From: Microcyclospora pomicola
Lineage: Eukaryota > Ascomycota > Dothideomycetes > Capnodiales
Assembly: GCA_002786065.1 (NCBI GenBank)
Contig: NHNY01000007.1
Coordinates: forward strand, 248,001 to 312,000
DNA: 64,000 nt
Reading direction: 5' to 3'
Part shown: positions 20,679 to 34,014 of the stretch, in pieces
Layout of the letters: the number at the start of each line of letters is the position of its first letter
How positions within the stretch are numbered: the first letter of the stretch is position 1
Position numbers and translations under genes: made by a program
Notes under the pieces: generated by a model
Seen by the model: only the letters and a program-made list of their open reading frames with translations
Told to the model about the DNA's origin: nothing
Databases searched by the model: none

Positions 20679-23600
20679 TTATGCGGCGGCAGTGATGAGC
20701 TCAGTAGGCGCTCCTTGGTGCTTGTGCAGAAGCTCGTATGGTGCGCGCTTGACAATACCACCAGTGACAGGAAGTTGAGTGCCCATACCGGTCAAGAAGG
20801 AGTCCACGTCACGAGCGGCTTGACGACCTTCGTTGATGCCCCAGACAATGAGGGATTGTCCGCGACGACAATCTCCGGCAGCAAAGACGCCCTCCATGCT
20901 AGTGTTGTAGTGACCTGGTGGAGTCTTGATGTTGGAGCGAGGATCCTTCTCGATGTCACTGCCGATGACCTTGGCCTCGGGACCCAAGAATCCCATGGAA
21001 AGTAGGACAAGGTCAGCTGGGAAGAACTCCTCGCTACCCTCTACCTGCTTCATGTCCCATCCACCTGAAGCGGATTTGGTCCACTCAACACGGACAGTGT
21101 TGATGCCCTTGACGTTACCTTCGCCATCGTCGACGAAGTCCTTGGACATGACACAGTACTCACGTGGGTCACGACCCATGTGGGTCTTCACCTCAGTGTG
21201 ACCATAGTCGACACGGTAAATACGTGGCCACTGCGGCCAAGGGTTGTCTGGTGCACGTTGTGCTGGTGGCTGGGGCAGCAACTCAAAGTTGATCACAGAC
21301 TTGGCACCGTGGCGGACGGATGTGCCAATACAATCGTTGCCAGTGTCACCACCACCAATGACAACAACATGCTTGTCCTTGGCTGAGATGTAAGAGCCAT
21401 CCTCAAGCTGCGAATCCAGTAAGGACTTGGTGTTCTTGTGCAGGAATTGCATGGCGAAGTGAATGCCATTGAGATCGCGGTTGGGGATCTTGAGGTCACG
21501 CGGCACCGTTGCACCCGTGGCGAGGACGACGGCGTTGTTGTCAGCGCGGAGCGACTCAAGAGTGACATCGCCCTCTCCAACAGCGACACCGGGGGCAAAC
21601 TTGATACCCTCGGCTGCCATAAAATCGATACGGCGCTGCACAACGTTCTTGTCAAGCTTCATGTTGGGGATACCGTACATGAGGAGACCACCCATGCGGT
21701 CGCTGCGCTCGTACACAGTGACTTCGTGACCCGCCTTGTTGAGCTGATCCGCACAAGCTAGACCAGCTGGGCCTGATCCGATGACGGCAACTGTCTTGCC
21801 GCTGCGATATTGTGGCGGGGATGGGACCATCCAACCCATCTCGAAACCACGATCGATGATCGCACATTCGATGGACTTGATACCAACAGGATCCTCGTTG
21901 ATGCCAAGCACGCAAGCTCCTTCGCAAGGTGCTGGGCAGACACGTCCAGTGAACTCGGGGAAATTGTTGGTCATCAAAAGCCTGTTGAGTGCATCCTGCC
22001 ACTGGTTCTGGAAGACCAACTCGTTCCATTTAGGGATGATGTTGGAGATAGGGCAGCCAGTATCAGACTGACAGAACGGCACACCGCAGTCCATGCATCG
22101 CGCGGACTGGTATTTGAGCTCGTCCTCGGTGAGACGGGAGGAGAGCTCTTGGTAGTCGCGAGTTCGGGTCTTGGCCGAGCGATACTTCTCAGCACGGCGT
22201 TGATACTTCATGAAACCCTTGGTCTTGTCGAGGACAAGAGCAGACCGCTTCTTCTCTGCCTTGCTGTCCTGGACACTCTCCTCAATGTCGGTAGTATCGC
22301 TCTTCTTGGTGACCTCCTTCTTTTCCTTTTCTGCCTCTTCAGCACGCGATTCCTCATGCTGTTTGCGGACTGCTTGGCCAGGAAGAATTGGGAGTGGGTA
22401 CTCGTTCTTTTTAGCCTCAGCGGCCTTCTTGGCCTCCTCCTCCATGACACGCTTGTAGTCCGTTGGCAAGACCTTGACGAAGCGAGGCAGTGCACGGCTG
22501 AAGTCGAGCAGAATGCGAGCAGCAAGCTCAGAGCCAGTGTAGTGGTGGTGGTCTTCAATGAGACCGCGGAGGAAGGCAACTTCTTGGGGCTCTTCAACGC
22601 CAGAGAGTTCGACCATCTCCTGGTTCACCTTGTTCTCGAAGTCACGGTGCAAGTCGAGAACGTAGGCGATACCACCAGACATACCAGCTGCGAAGTTGCG
22701 ACCAGTGCTGCCAAGGACGATGATACGACCACCAGTCATGTACTCACATCCGTGATCACCGACACCCTCGACAACGGCAGTGGCGCCTGAGTTTCGCACG
22801 GCAAAACGCTCAGCGGCAATACCGCGGAAGAAGCAGGTACCACTCGTGGCACCGTACAAGCAGACGTTGCCAATGATCACGTTCTCTTCCGCCTTGAAGA
22901 CAGAGGATCGAGGGGGGTAGATGATCAGACGCCCACCAGACAGCATTTTACCAACGTAGTCGTTAGCATCACCCTCGAGCTCGAGAGTGACACCAGGGGC
23001 GAGCATGGCTCCGAATGATTGACCGGCGGAACCCCGGATGTTGGCGTGAATGGTGTCTTGTGGCAAGCCTTTCTCGCCGTAGCGTTTGCTGATGTGGTAA
23101 GAGAGAGTCGCTCCTAGAGCACGATCGGTGTTGACGACATCGCACTCAATACGGCAGGGAAGGCCCTTTTCCAAAGCGACCTCAGACTCGGCGATAAGCT
23201 TATTGTCGAGACGGACATGGAGCTTGTGGTCCTGCTTGCGGACGTTGTAAGTCGCCACACCAGACCGCAGAGTGTGCGCTGGAGTAAGAATAAGACTAAG
23301 ATCGATGTTCTCGGTCTTGGCATTTCTCAAATCCTCGCGGACCTTGAGCACCTCGGTGCGTCCAACCATCTCGTTGATTGTGCGGTATCCGAGTTTGGCC
23401 ATGATTGCACGAAGCTCGTTCGAGAGGTAATAGAAGAAATTGATGACATGCTCGGGAGTACCTTTGAACTTCTTCCTTAACTCCGGGTCTTGGGTCGCAA
23501 TCCCCACTGGGCAAGTGTTCCTAAGTCAAATTGTCAGTACATCGTTCAGGAATGTCAAGGTGTGTTGGGGATCCGCACAAATGGCACTTCCGCATCATGA

Positions 23601-26600
23601 TACAGCCCATGGCGATGAGAGGAGTAGTGGCGAAGCCGAATTCTTCGGCTCCGAGCAGACAGGCCATAGCGATGTCTCGGCCTGTGCGAATTTGGCCGTC
23701 GGTCTGCACGACCACACGACCACGGAGATCGTTCAGCACTAGGGTCTGATGTGTCTCAGCGAGTCCCAATTCCCAAGGAAGACCGGCGTATTTGATACCG
23801 GTCCAGCGAGACGCTCCAGTACCACCATCATGACCGGAGATGAGGATGTGATCGGCCTTGGCTTTGGCAACACCGGAAGCGACGATACCTACACCCGTCT
23901 CGGAGACTAGCTTAACGGAGATACGAGCGCGCGGGTTGGAGCACTTCAAGTCGTAGATGAGTTGCTTGAGATCCTCGATGGAGTAAATGTCGTGGTGGGG
24001 AGGTGGTGAGATGAGACCGACACCTGGAGTGGAGTGTCTGGTTCTTGCAATGGGTCCCGATACCTTGTGACCAGGCAGCTCACCACCCTCACCGGGCTTG
24101 GCACCTTGAGCCATTTTGATCTGAAGCTCATCAGAGTCTGCGAGATAGTTGCTGGTTACACCAAAACGGCCAGATGCGATCTGCTTGATGGCAGATCTCA
24201 TGGTGTCACCGTTTTCCATGGGCAAGCTGCGCTCGGGGTCTTCTCCGCCCTCTCCAGTGTTGGACTTGCCACCAAGTCGGTTCATAGCAACAGCAAGTGT
24301 GGAGTGGGACTCCATGGAGATGGAGCCGTAGGACATGGCACCAGTGACGAAACGGCGCACAATCTCGGTCCATGGTTCGACTTGATCAATAGGGATGGGA
24401 TTGCATGCGTCGAAGTCAAAGTCAAGCAGACCGCGGAGCGTGCAGTTCTTGATCTGCTCGTATTCCGATTTGGAATAGGCCTCGTAAGACTTGTCGTTCT
24501 TGGTGCGCACTGCGTCCTGAATGTTCGCGATGGAGGTCGGGTCGTTGATGTGTGCCTCACCTCCGTCGCGCCAATGGTACTCGCCGGTCTCTGCCAAACC
24601 TGGGATCTCCAGAATATTGCGAGATGGGAAACCCTTCTCATGCAGCGCGAAAGCGTCTTGAGCAATCAGCTCAAAGGTCATACCCCGAATGCGAGTGGCA
24701 GTACCAGTAAAGCAGCGGTCAACAACAGTGTCGTCGATACCCAAAGCCTCGAAAATTTGAGCGCCCTTATAGGATTGTAGTGTAGAGATACCCATCTTGG
24801 ACATGACTTTCAAGATACCTCCGTCGCAAGAGTACTTGTAGTTGGCAATGAGTTGGTCCTCGCTGAGCTTTTTACGGATGAGACCCTCGCGATGGAGCTT
24901 GAGGATACATTCGATGGCAAGGTATGGGCAGATCGCATCGGCACCGTAGCCGATCAGCACACACATGTGGTGCACTTCACGAGCTTCAGCAGTCTCAACG
25001 ACAAGCGCAGCTTGAGCTCGCCATCGGTTCCTAACAAGGTGGTGGTGAACCATTCCGGTCACGAGGAGTGAAGAAACTGCGACCCGTTCGGCAGAAGTCT
25101 TGCGATCGGAGAGCACGATGATCTTGTCGTCTCTCTCGATAGCATCGGTAGCTGCCTGGTTGATCCGGTCAAGAGCATCGAAGTAGCCTTGGACGCCTTC
25201 GTTCTTGGGGAAGGTAATATCGATTGTGGCAACTGACCAATCAGGGTACAAGTCCTTGACCTTTGTAAGTGCGTTGAACTCTTCGATCGAGAGCATTGGC
25301 GAAGGAAGATGCAAACGATGGCATTGCTCCTTGTTCATCTCAAGCAGGTTACCCTGCGGACCAACGTACGAGCCAAGTGACATAACCACAGCTTCTCGAA
25401 TGGGATCAATAGGTGGGTTAGTGACTTGTGCGAAGAGCTGACGAAAGTACTCATACAGCAGGCGAGGCTGAGAAGCCAAGCAAGCCAATGGAGCATCGTT
25501 ACCCATGGAACCCAAAGCCTCCTTCGAGTCTGCTGCCATAGGTGCCAAGATCAAAGTCACCTGCTCCAGGGAATACCCAAACGCCTTCAGGCGAGGGTCA
25601 TCTTGTACCTTCGTCTTTGTCAGGACGTGTGAGATGTCAGTCTTCTCTGCCATTTTCTTGGCGATGGTAGGCATGTCCAAGACCTGAGAATTGAGCCAAG
25701 ACCGAAAGTCCTGTCTGTTAGAGACAGTTGTTTTCAGTTCGGCGTCATCGATGATGCGGCCAGCCGCGGTGTCGACCAAAAGCATGCGCCCTGGCTGGAG
25801 GCGACCTTTCTGCACTACAGTGGAGGGATCGATATTGATAGTTCCAACTTCAGATGCGCAGATAATGCGGTCGTCATCCAGAACATAGTATCTGCAAGGC
25901 CGAAGACCGTTACGATCAAGGTTGGCACCACAGTATCGTCCATCAGAGAATGTGAAAAGCGCGGGGCCATCCCACGGCTCCATTTGGCATGCTGCCCACT
26001 GGTAGAAGGCCTCTTTCTTCGGGTCGATCTCGGTGTTGCCTTGCCATGCTTCGGGGACCATGAGCATGACTGCCTCAGGCAGGGACAGCACACCGTTGAT
26101 CATCAAAAGCTCAAGAACATTGTCAAAAGCTGCAGAATCGGAACCACCATCTTCAATGATGGGGTAGAGTGATTCCAGCTGATCACCGAACACGTCGGAC
26201 TTGAGCACTCCCTCTCGAGCACGCATCCAATTCTTGTTTCCTCGGAGAGTGTTGATTTCTCCGTTGTGTGCAGCCCATCGAAGAGGTTGGGCACGGTCCC
26301 ACGATGGGAACGTGTTGGTGGAAAACCGAGAGTGGACCAAAGCGAAATGGCCTTCATAGTCGACGTTCACAAGATCGTGGTAATAGTCGTACACCTGGAC
26401 TGGAGACAGCTGACCTTTGTACACAATGTTCTTGTTGCTCAAAGAGCAGAGGTAGAACCAGTTGTGCAGGCCGATAACGTGAGTGGCACGCTTGCGCAGA
26501 ATAAAAAGCTGTCGCTCGAATTCTCTCTCGTCGTATTCTTCGGCAAAACTAGCTTTGGGTTCCTTGCCGTCACCATATGCAGACTTGAGGACCACGAAAG

Positions 26601-27239
26601 GCTGAAGGATCACTGGCTCGCGCGATTTGGCAGCTGGACCTAGCAGAGTGCTATCTTTGGGGACCTCACGCCACCCAAGCACTCGTAGATTGAGCTGATC
26701 TGCGAGATCTTCGAATGTGTCCAAGGTCTCTTTCAAGACCTCCTCCTCAGGCTTAAAGAAGACGTTGCCAGCGGCGTACTGGCCCATTGGTGGCAACTTG
26801 AAACCCTGCTCCTTCTCGAAGTTCTTCACGAAGAACTTGTGAGGGATGGAGGTCATGACACCAGCTCCATCTCCGTCTCGTGCATCGGACCCGACCGCTC
26901 CACGATGGGTCATGTTGCAAAGCAGGTTCCGTGCTGTCTTAACGTTAGCATGCTGCCGACAGCGCTCCAGACAATTTCAAGCATTCCGCACTTACCATCT
27001 GTCACGATTTTGTGGCTCGCCACACCTTTAATGTGGGCGGCAAAGCCGACACCACAGGCATCCTTTTCAAGCTCCGGGTCGTATAGACCCTGCTTGACGG
27101 GGAGTGCGCCCGCCCATGACTTATTTTCTGGTGTATTTTGGTAGTTGTAGACGCTCGTGGTCTCTTCAGCTTCGTCGATTGGAACGTCAATGCCGGCAGG
27201 GCGCTCTTCTACATGGTCGGCGAAGGAGACTCGACCCAT
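20679..27239 (-). CDS. GLT1: Glutamate synthase [NADH]
   Basis: NADH-GOGAT, 2146 residues, the size of yeast Glt1. It converts glutamine plus 2-oxoglutarate to two glutamates in the GS-GOGAT ammonium route. Exons (minus) 27239-26996, 26933-23579 and 23520-20679; introns are 62 bp (phase 1) and 58 bp (phase 2, with an unusual GTGCGG donor). A short propeptide precedes Cys62 of ACGVGF, the N-terminal nucleophile of the class II glutaminase domain. The central FMN part carries the [3Fe-4S] ligands Cys1192, 1198 and 1203 ([16 protein letters not shown]), interrupted by intron 2. A GXGXG beta-helix follows, then a Lys/Glu linker, then the fused beta-subunit region with [15 protein letters not shown] near 1680 and the FAD site [16 protein letters not shown] near 1775. 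Fusion of both subunits in one chain is normal for fungi. Confidence 0.97.
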
Positions 27240-30200
27240 TCTTTCGGCAAAAAGCCGAATGTGTGGCGGTGGGAAGAGATGTATACAGGCGAGATGGAGG
27301 CTTTGCTACTGCCAATTGCAGAGGCGCTGGGTACGGAGAGCTCTGCTTGCGGAGAGATAAGGACTGGAAACGGGGAATGAGTCAGCCACGATCACACCAG
27401 GTCGAAGAGCGGGTTTCTATGCGTTGGAGGGATGATGTGTGGCGTGGAAGATGCGTGTCCGAGGTGTCGTGCACATTGATCATTCGCGTTGAGAAGAACA
27501 CAGTGTAGAGGCGTAAAAAGTATTGGCCTGTCGAGTGGGATGGCTGTCGAGCGGCGGGGACAGCAATGATGTCGTCGATAACAAGCAGCACCGAGCTGTG
27601 TGCTTATCGCCGAGGACAATATGCAGGCGGGGAGTAGACTGCGCGACGAGGTTGCACAGGGATGGGGGTGTCTGCACACACTGACCTTGTAGACTCTCAG
27701 AATGGTGGCGAGCGGGAGGGTAGAAGAGCGGAACAGATATGAGGAGGACGAGGAGACGGCGGAGTTCTTGTAGGTGGGGATTCTCTCACTGCCCTAGCGC
27801 TTGGCGAAGACTGAGGTAACTTTACAGAATCTATGAGACTGACTCCACCCCTCCAGGCGCTGGCCTCCGAACCTCGCCTGCTCTCCCGCCCTACACGCGG
27901 AGGTTCGCAACTGTACGGACACGATTCACCTCGATTGTATACCACTTGTTCGGCATTCGATCTCGCGCGATTCGGAACACATCTCCACGCCGGGAGGCAA
28001 CAATGCTCTTCTACCTGGAAAGGAATGTTTGATTGCGGCACGTTGCCGAGCCCACGTCGTCATGGACACACAGCACAACGACGATCATTCAAGACTTCTT
28101 CGAAATCCTTCTGCTGTGCGGTGTAATCTGCTTGCCACTGTGTTCCAGACAGGTCTTGAGAGCTCCTCTTATGAACAGAACATATCTTCGGAACGGATGT
28201 TCTGACATGGCCTGGCCGCAATCCAACAAGAAAAAAAAATCCCACCTTCTGGAGACCCTAGTCCATCTACCCCAGGTCTTTCGATTTAGCCTCGCAGCTT
28301 ACAATCCATGCACCGGCCCTAACGCACTGTCATGCAGTCAGGATAGCAGCAGAGGACGGAGCTTTCGAGTTCCTATTTGCTCATCTCATCGCGCAACAGA
28401 TTGAGTTGACCTCACCAAGCAGCACCCGCCCGGCGGCGCGACTCGTCCATGAGATTGCCGTCGAGCTATATCGTATACCTCGCCCGAGCTTACTCTACGG
28501 GCCTCCCATTGGTTGGAATGCGGCGTCCAGGCAGAGCTTGCCGATAGCTAAGCATTATTGCCAGATTGTTTTGCGTGGGGTCGTGCAGCAGCTGGACCAC
28601 TTCCACCGGCCGATGTAGCTACGTCCCCGTTCGATGTGCGAAGTCGTCCAAGCTGGTAAACGTGCCGTGCGTGTCTGTGACTCTATGATGATCACACTGC
28701 GTCTAGTCACCTAAACCGTGGTAGTCGGGGTATACATGGCTCAGGACACGCTCTCGGGCGTTCGTCAGCCCACGTTTTGTGCTATTGACGCACGATTGTG
28801 GCATGTAACCGGATCTGGTTCTGCTATATTGCTCGCAATAACATCTCGAGGCATATGATGCGAGCTTCAGGGTTTCACTCGAATCCAGCCGGCATAGCAC
28901 CTTTTCAGCTACGCAAGCTGAGGTGCAACAATGGAGAACTCAACCTCTTCGCCAAGCTTCACACCGCCGCAGTCGAGTCAATCTTCTATGCCACGCCTCG
29001 CATTGGCCGCGGCAGGCTAGATTTGTTTTTCTACTGACCGGCCAAAATTGCTTCATGAACGGCATTACTTTCGGGCGGACTCGGAGCAAAAGGCGGCTGA
29101 ACGCCCATGCATCAAAAATGCTAAGGACTATCATTGAGCCTCGCTCAACCACAAAATGGTCATCCGTCAGGTGGACAAGGCTAGAAAATTTTCCACTTCG
29201 CCTTCATCGCTTGCATGTGAACGCCTGAAACTTGTCACGTGGTACGTGTTGGGATCATCTCGCCGTTGCGATGTCGGAGCAACACGACGGGTACATGTGT
29301 GCAACACACGCATTTGCACATGCCGTCCACCGAGTTCGAGACTCATCGTATTCAGCGTAGAAGTGTCTGCCCACCCTAGACCATTATGTGCACCTGGATG
29401 AATTGCTGTGACCCGTGATAGTCCATGCTAGTGGCATTACGAAGCCTTTGTACAGTGACGAGTAGGCCGGAGAAGTACATCGACACTCCTACTCCACAAC
29501 CACTTGCGATGAACACACAAAAGAACCCCTTGGAAGGAATATGCATGTTGCATTCACACGTCGCCGGCCCACTCGTTCGATAGTAAGCATACGATTTGTG
29601 TCGGACCAGAAGCAAGATTGAAGGGTACATATGTGCACTAGTCAAATGTACTCGCTATGCAAAGCCGCCTCCAAGGTTTCTGCGTTCATCTGACAGTTCC
29701 AAACTTGTGCTCATACCTACATGATTGATTCACGTCTTTGCTGAATGGGAGATCCTACTGCTGGGATTTGATCAGAAACTCTGAAAATACATCCCAACAC
29801 AGCCTTGCGTTGGGTACATCGAGCCACAAGCCATGAAGCTTGCCACGCACCTGCACAGCACAGCGCCTATCTTGAGCGCAGTGCTTCAGTGTGGTCAACG
29901 ATCAATCTTGGAACCGTCAACCACACAGGCAAACGATGATTGAGCGATTAAAACAGTTGGCATCTACATGTTCGCCGAGCTGACCTTAGTAAGATTTTAC
30001 TATGCCTGCTAAATCACAAAGTCACATCTGGACTTCAGAGCTGCAAAGACCATTGGCATTGACCTAGCGCTACCTTGATCTAGAGCAAGTGTCTTTACCA
30101 GCCAATGTCGGGAGACTGCTGTGCGATGCATGTTTCACCTCACAGGATGATGCAGCTAGTCCCCCCACCCAGCTTCAATCGCCGTCTTTCCAGAGATCTC

Positions 30201-30367
30201 AAGATATTCATTGCTTTTGTTTGAAAGCTAAGGCTTTCGACACTGCCGCACATGTCAGCCTCCTCGAAGTACAGATGCGTGCGATGCCTTCCACGAACCA
30301 TACGGCGTGACAATGATGAAAGACTCTTCGAGCCTATGCTCCATCACAGCGGAACGCACACTGCTCC
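27240..30367. other. Gene-poor 3.1 kb upstream of GLT1
   Basis: The part next to GLT1 is its promoter, with three HGATAR motifs (listed separately). Beyond that I find only short frames without motifs, splice support or coding-like codon bias on either strand. There is a run of nine A at about 28231-28239. No RNA gene or transposon feature is recognised. A diverged or very small gene cannot be excluded. Confidence 0.45.
27356..27608. promoter_or_regulatory. Three HGATAR motifs upstream of GLT1
   Basis: AGATAA (core 27356-27360), CGATAA (core 27577-27581) and, on the opposite strand, CGATAA (27604-27608) lie within 370 bases upstream of the GLT1 start. AreA/Gln3-type GATA factors bind such sites in nitrogen genes. 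About one such match would be expected by chance in this length, so the enrichment is modest. Confidence 0.3.
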
Positions 30368-30771
30368 CTATTCCTCCATCTTGTCATCATCGTCCTCCTC
30401 AAAGTCATCATCATCCTCTTCATCGTCATCCTCCTCCCCAAGCTCAGCGTTGGCTTTGGCGAAGTCGATTTCCTTGTTGCGTGTGCGCGATCCAACAATG
30501 TTGTCCATGTCGATCTCCTCCATGTTGTCCTCATCGGGCTCCTCAACATCACCCTCGCCCTGTGCAGGTAGCCTTAGTGAGCTGTCCACTGTGCGTTTGG
30601 GAAGCGCCATGCAACACTTACCTCGCCGTCTTCGTCATCGTCCTCGCTCTCGTCAAGCGGCATGTCCTCGGCGGTCGCCTTGCCTTTGCCCTTGTCGAAG
30701 CTCTCAGAAGTGTCCATCGCACTGTCGTTGTGCTCGCTGGCCTGTTGCGGGTTTTGCGCGGAAGCACTCAT
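30368..30771 (-). CDS. CHZ1: Histone H2A.Z-specific chaperone Chz1
   Basis: A 113-residue acidic nuclear chaperone that carries H2A.Z-H2B dimers to the SWR1 remodeller. Exons (minus) 30771-30622 and 30559-30368, joined in phase 0 across a 62 bp intron (30560-30621). The diagnostic CHZ motif MEEIDMDNIVGSRTRNKEID is followed by a Glu/Asp-rich tail ending DDDDKMEE; another acidic block, DESEDDDEDGE, precedes it. Chz1 proteins are intrinsically disordered, which fits the composition. The gene is divergent from CTF4, with 631 bp between the two starts. Confidence 0.88.
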
Positions 30772-31402
30772 TGTGTTGGATGTGGTGGGGTGTTTTGGAA
30801 AGATTGGCGGTGATTGTGCAAAGCAAGCTTGTTGATGTTTGGTATCTATGCCAAACAGCCTTCAATGTTGGATGTCTCAGGAGGATCCGGAAAGATTGGC
30901 GCAAGAAGCAGAGAAGAGGAGGTTGTTGTGTGGGGTGGAGGTGAAGGTGACAATGTTTGGCGCCAGTTGCCCAAAGAGGACGTGTAGCACTTGCGTTTCG
31001 CTTGTCCCGCGTGCACAAACCGAGCGCTAATCGAGATCACGTGAGCATAGCACGGGCCGTCGAGAATAAGCGCCGTCCCCAATAAGCGCCAAACACCTGG
31101 CTCTGCAGGTCTTCAGAATAGTCCGGTAAGTGGTTCTGAAGTCTGAACAAGTCGGCATGTGTTGTCGAATAGATGATTCGTCCGACCGAATCGATAGCGA
31201 TTGACACAGAAGACTATGGTACAATTCTTTACGCTGATCGAACACACTCGAACCGAGCAATCATTCTTCCTACTAATACACGAATTTATGGCGGTGGTCC
31301 GAGCGTCAACGCGTCTCCCTTGTTGCCGACGCGTTCACCACTTCCACCACAATCCATCGATCTGGCACAACAGAATCCTTGAGTGCTCTCGCCATATCCA
31401 AC
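30772..31402. promoter_or_regulatory. Divergent promoter region, CHZ1 and CTF4
   Basis: A shared 631 bp upstream region. Two ACGCGT hexamers near the CTF4 side are listed separately. No coding exon is seen. Confidence 0.5.
31309..31334. promoter_or_regulatory. Paired MluI cell-cycle boxes (ACGCGT) before CTF4
   Basis: ACGCGT occurs at 31309-31314 and 31329-31334, 20 bases apart (about two helical turns) and roughly 70-95 bases before the CTF4 ATG. ACGCGT is the MBF-binding MCB element of G1/S genes in yeasts. Single copies are scattered elsewhere in the window, but I noticed no other pair this close. Confidence 0.5.
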
Positions 31403-34014
31403 ATGGCAACTCGTGGACGTCCAGCTCGTAAGCAGTGCTCTACTATGCCGAAAGCATAATGTGATAATTGCTAATGCATGGTAGATGCCCCTGGCCCAAC
31501 CTTTCTGAGCTATACAACCAACGGCGAGCAGCTGGTGACTGTGGGCTCGAATGGCGCGCTTCGGATCTTCGAACACGGCTCTAAGGATGAGCCTTACAAC
31601 ATCGATGTGCGGAGCGAGAATCACCTTGCCGTCGCTTGTGGAGATGATTTCTTCATCATGGGCGGCGAAGACGGCACAGTCACGAAGTACTCTGTGAAAA
31701 CACGAGAGATGCAGGACATCCTGATCCGATCTTCTTTGCCGATTCGTGACCTTGCTCTTTCTCCGGATGGACAGTGGGCCGCTGTAGCCAGCGACGAGGT
31801 TGAGGTGAAGGTTGTGAACGTTAACGACATGAGCAAAGTGATGTACCTCCGAGAGCACCCCAAGCCTGCGAAGCATGTATCGTTCGATGTGTCGGGCTCT
31901 ACGATCACCGTTTCAAGTTCCGATGGGAATATTTACGTGTATTCCATCAGCTCAGCGCAGCCGAAAATGGTCAAACGCATTGGTGGCATTATCAGTGCCT
32001 TGGAAACAGATGCTGAAGAAAGTGCTCGGGTTGCGTGGCATCCAGATGGACGAGCATTCGCCGTGCCAAACATCGCCAGAGGTAGGCATCCTCCACTCAC
32101 TAAGTTCGAGATTATGCTCACACATGTGCAGAAGTCCAAGTTGTAGCACGAAGCGACTGGCAGAAGCAGAAACTGTTTACTGGTGGCCACAGAGCAGCCA
32201 TAAGTGCACTTGCGTGGTCGCCCAATGGCGCACTTCTCGTTACTGCTGGCATGGACAAAAGCCTCGTTCTCTGGGATGTGCGAACGCAGAAAGTCTTGAA
32301 GACTTATGATGGCATACAGAATACCATCCTCGCATTCGACTGGCATCCCACAGCAAATGTCCTCTCGTACACAAACAACAACGGCGAGCTCTTCATTCGT
32401 GAAAACTTCGTGCCCGATGAGCACGCTAAGGTGTTAAAACTTGGTGTGCAGCCAGCGCCCTTGAACAATGAACCGCTGTCTGAAATATCTGGTAATGCGC
32501 GCAGGCAGGATGCGAACGGCATGAAGTCTGGAGCCAACGGCTTTCGCACCGCGGAAGATGATTACTTGGACGATCTGCTCGGTCCGGATGCCATGTCAGA
32601 TGATGGTGCGGACTTCATCGAGGATGACGATGGGGCAGGCTATACAGAAGAGCCGGTTCTGGGCAAACGTCGCGCAGCAGATGTGCTAGACGGACCACTG
32701 GTGAAGCGACACGCACCGTATGCAACCTGGGAACCTCGGGTCCACGACGCCTTCCAGCCTGGAAGCACTCCTTGGAAGGGTAACCGACGATATCTGTGTC
32801 TGAACTTGACCGGCTTTGTCTGGACTGTGAATCAAGACCCGCACCACACGGTGACTGTCGAGTTCTATGATCGTCAAGAGCATAGAGATTTCCACTTCAC
32901 CGATCCATATCGTTACGACAAGGCATGTTTGAATGGGAAAGGAGCTCTTTTCTCCTGTCCTAAATCTTCTCAACATCCCTCGATCTTGTTCTACCGACCA
33001 CACGAGACATGGACAACCCGAACTGAGTGGCGTACACAGTTACCGGAAGGTGAAGAGGTCACCTCGATGTCGCTTAGCGAGTCATGTATCGTGGCTACCA
33101 CGTCTGCAGGCTACGTTCGGGTATACAGCTTGTTCGGCGTACCGCTTCATGTTTACCGTCAGAAGAGTACGCCAGCTGTTACGTGTGCGAGTTGGCGAGA
33201 TTATGTTATGACTGTTGGCAACGGTCCCGTTGGCGGAGATGGTAGTACCAAGCTCGTTTACACCATCGAAAATATCAAGAGAGACGAAATCTGCCAAAGC
33301 GAGGATGTTCTGCCGTTACTAGAAGACACAGAGTTGCGCAGCGTGTTCTTCAGCGACAAGGGTGACCCGTGCATCTACGACACCGACGGGTTACTGCTTA
33401 TTCTGCTTCACTGGCGCACACCCGGGCAAGCGAAGTGGGTGCCTTTGCTCGACACCCGAACGCTGGATCGTCTTGCTTCCGGCAACAAGCGCGAGACGTA
33501 CTGGCCGGTAGCCGTCGCCAACGACAAGTTCCACTGCATCATCCTGAAAGGAGGCGAGCAATATCCCTACTTCCCGAGACCGTTGTTGTCGGAATTCGAG
33601 TTCAGGATCCCCACATCCAACCCACCCGATGCAGACGAGGAAGCCAATGACGCTGAAGCCTGTCACCAGAAGAATCTCGAGGAGCAATACGTCCGAACCT
33701 CGCTCAAGCATGCGCTTGTCCAGGATCTGGTCGAGCACACCAACGCCACGCAGGTCCAGAAGGCCGAGGTGACGCAGATGGAGCGCGAGATCGATAAGAC
33801 GTTGATCCAACTGCTCGCGATCGAATGCCGGGAGGGCGAAGAGCGGGGGATGAAAGCGCTGGAGATCGCGGCGCTGATGCGAGACCGCACGGGCAAGATG
33901 CTGGAGGCTGCCGTGAAGGTCGCCTCGCGCTTCCGACGCGATATCCTCGGCGAGAAGATCAATCAGCTGGCTGAGCGCAGACTCGTTGGGTTGGTTGGTG
34001 ACGATGATGTATAA
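31403..34014 (+). CDS. CTF4: Replisome adaptor Ctf4 / Mcl1 (WDHD1 family)
   Basis: An 834-residue replisome hub linking the CMG helicase to polymerase alpha and other clients. Exons 31403-31427, 31485-32081 and 32132-34014; introns are 57 bp (phase 1) and 50 bp (phase 1). The first exon codes for only eight residues plus one base. An N-terminal WD40 propeller (GEQLVTVGSNGALRIFE; ALAWSPNGALLVTAGMDKSL) is followed by an acidic linker, then the trimerising second propeller (from about 410, YLCLNLTGFVWTVNQDPHHT; DRQEHRDFHFTDPYRYDKAC), then a C-terminal helical bundle (QKAEVTQMEREIDKTLIQLL). There is no HMG box, unlike animal WDHD1, as expected for fungi. Confidence 0.95.

Noticed and set aside
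21810-22790. A 326-codon plus-strand frame opposite GLT1
   Set aside because: The minus strand here codes for the Fe-S and FAD part of glutamate synthase; the plus frame has no domain.
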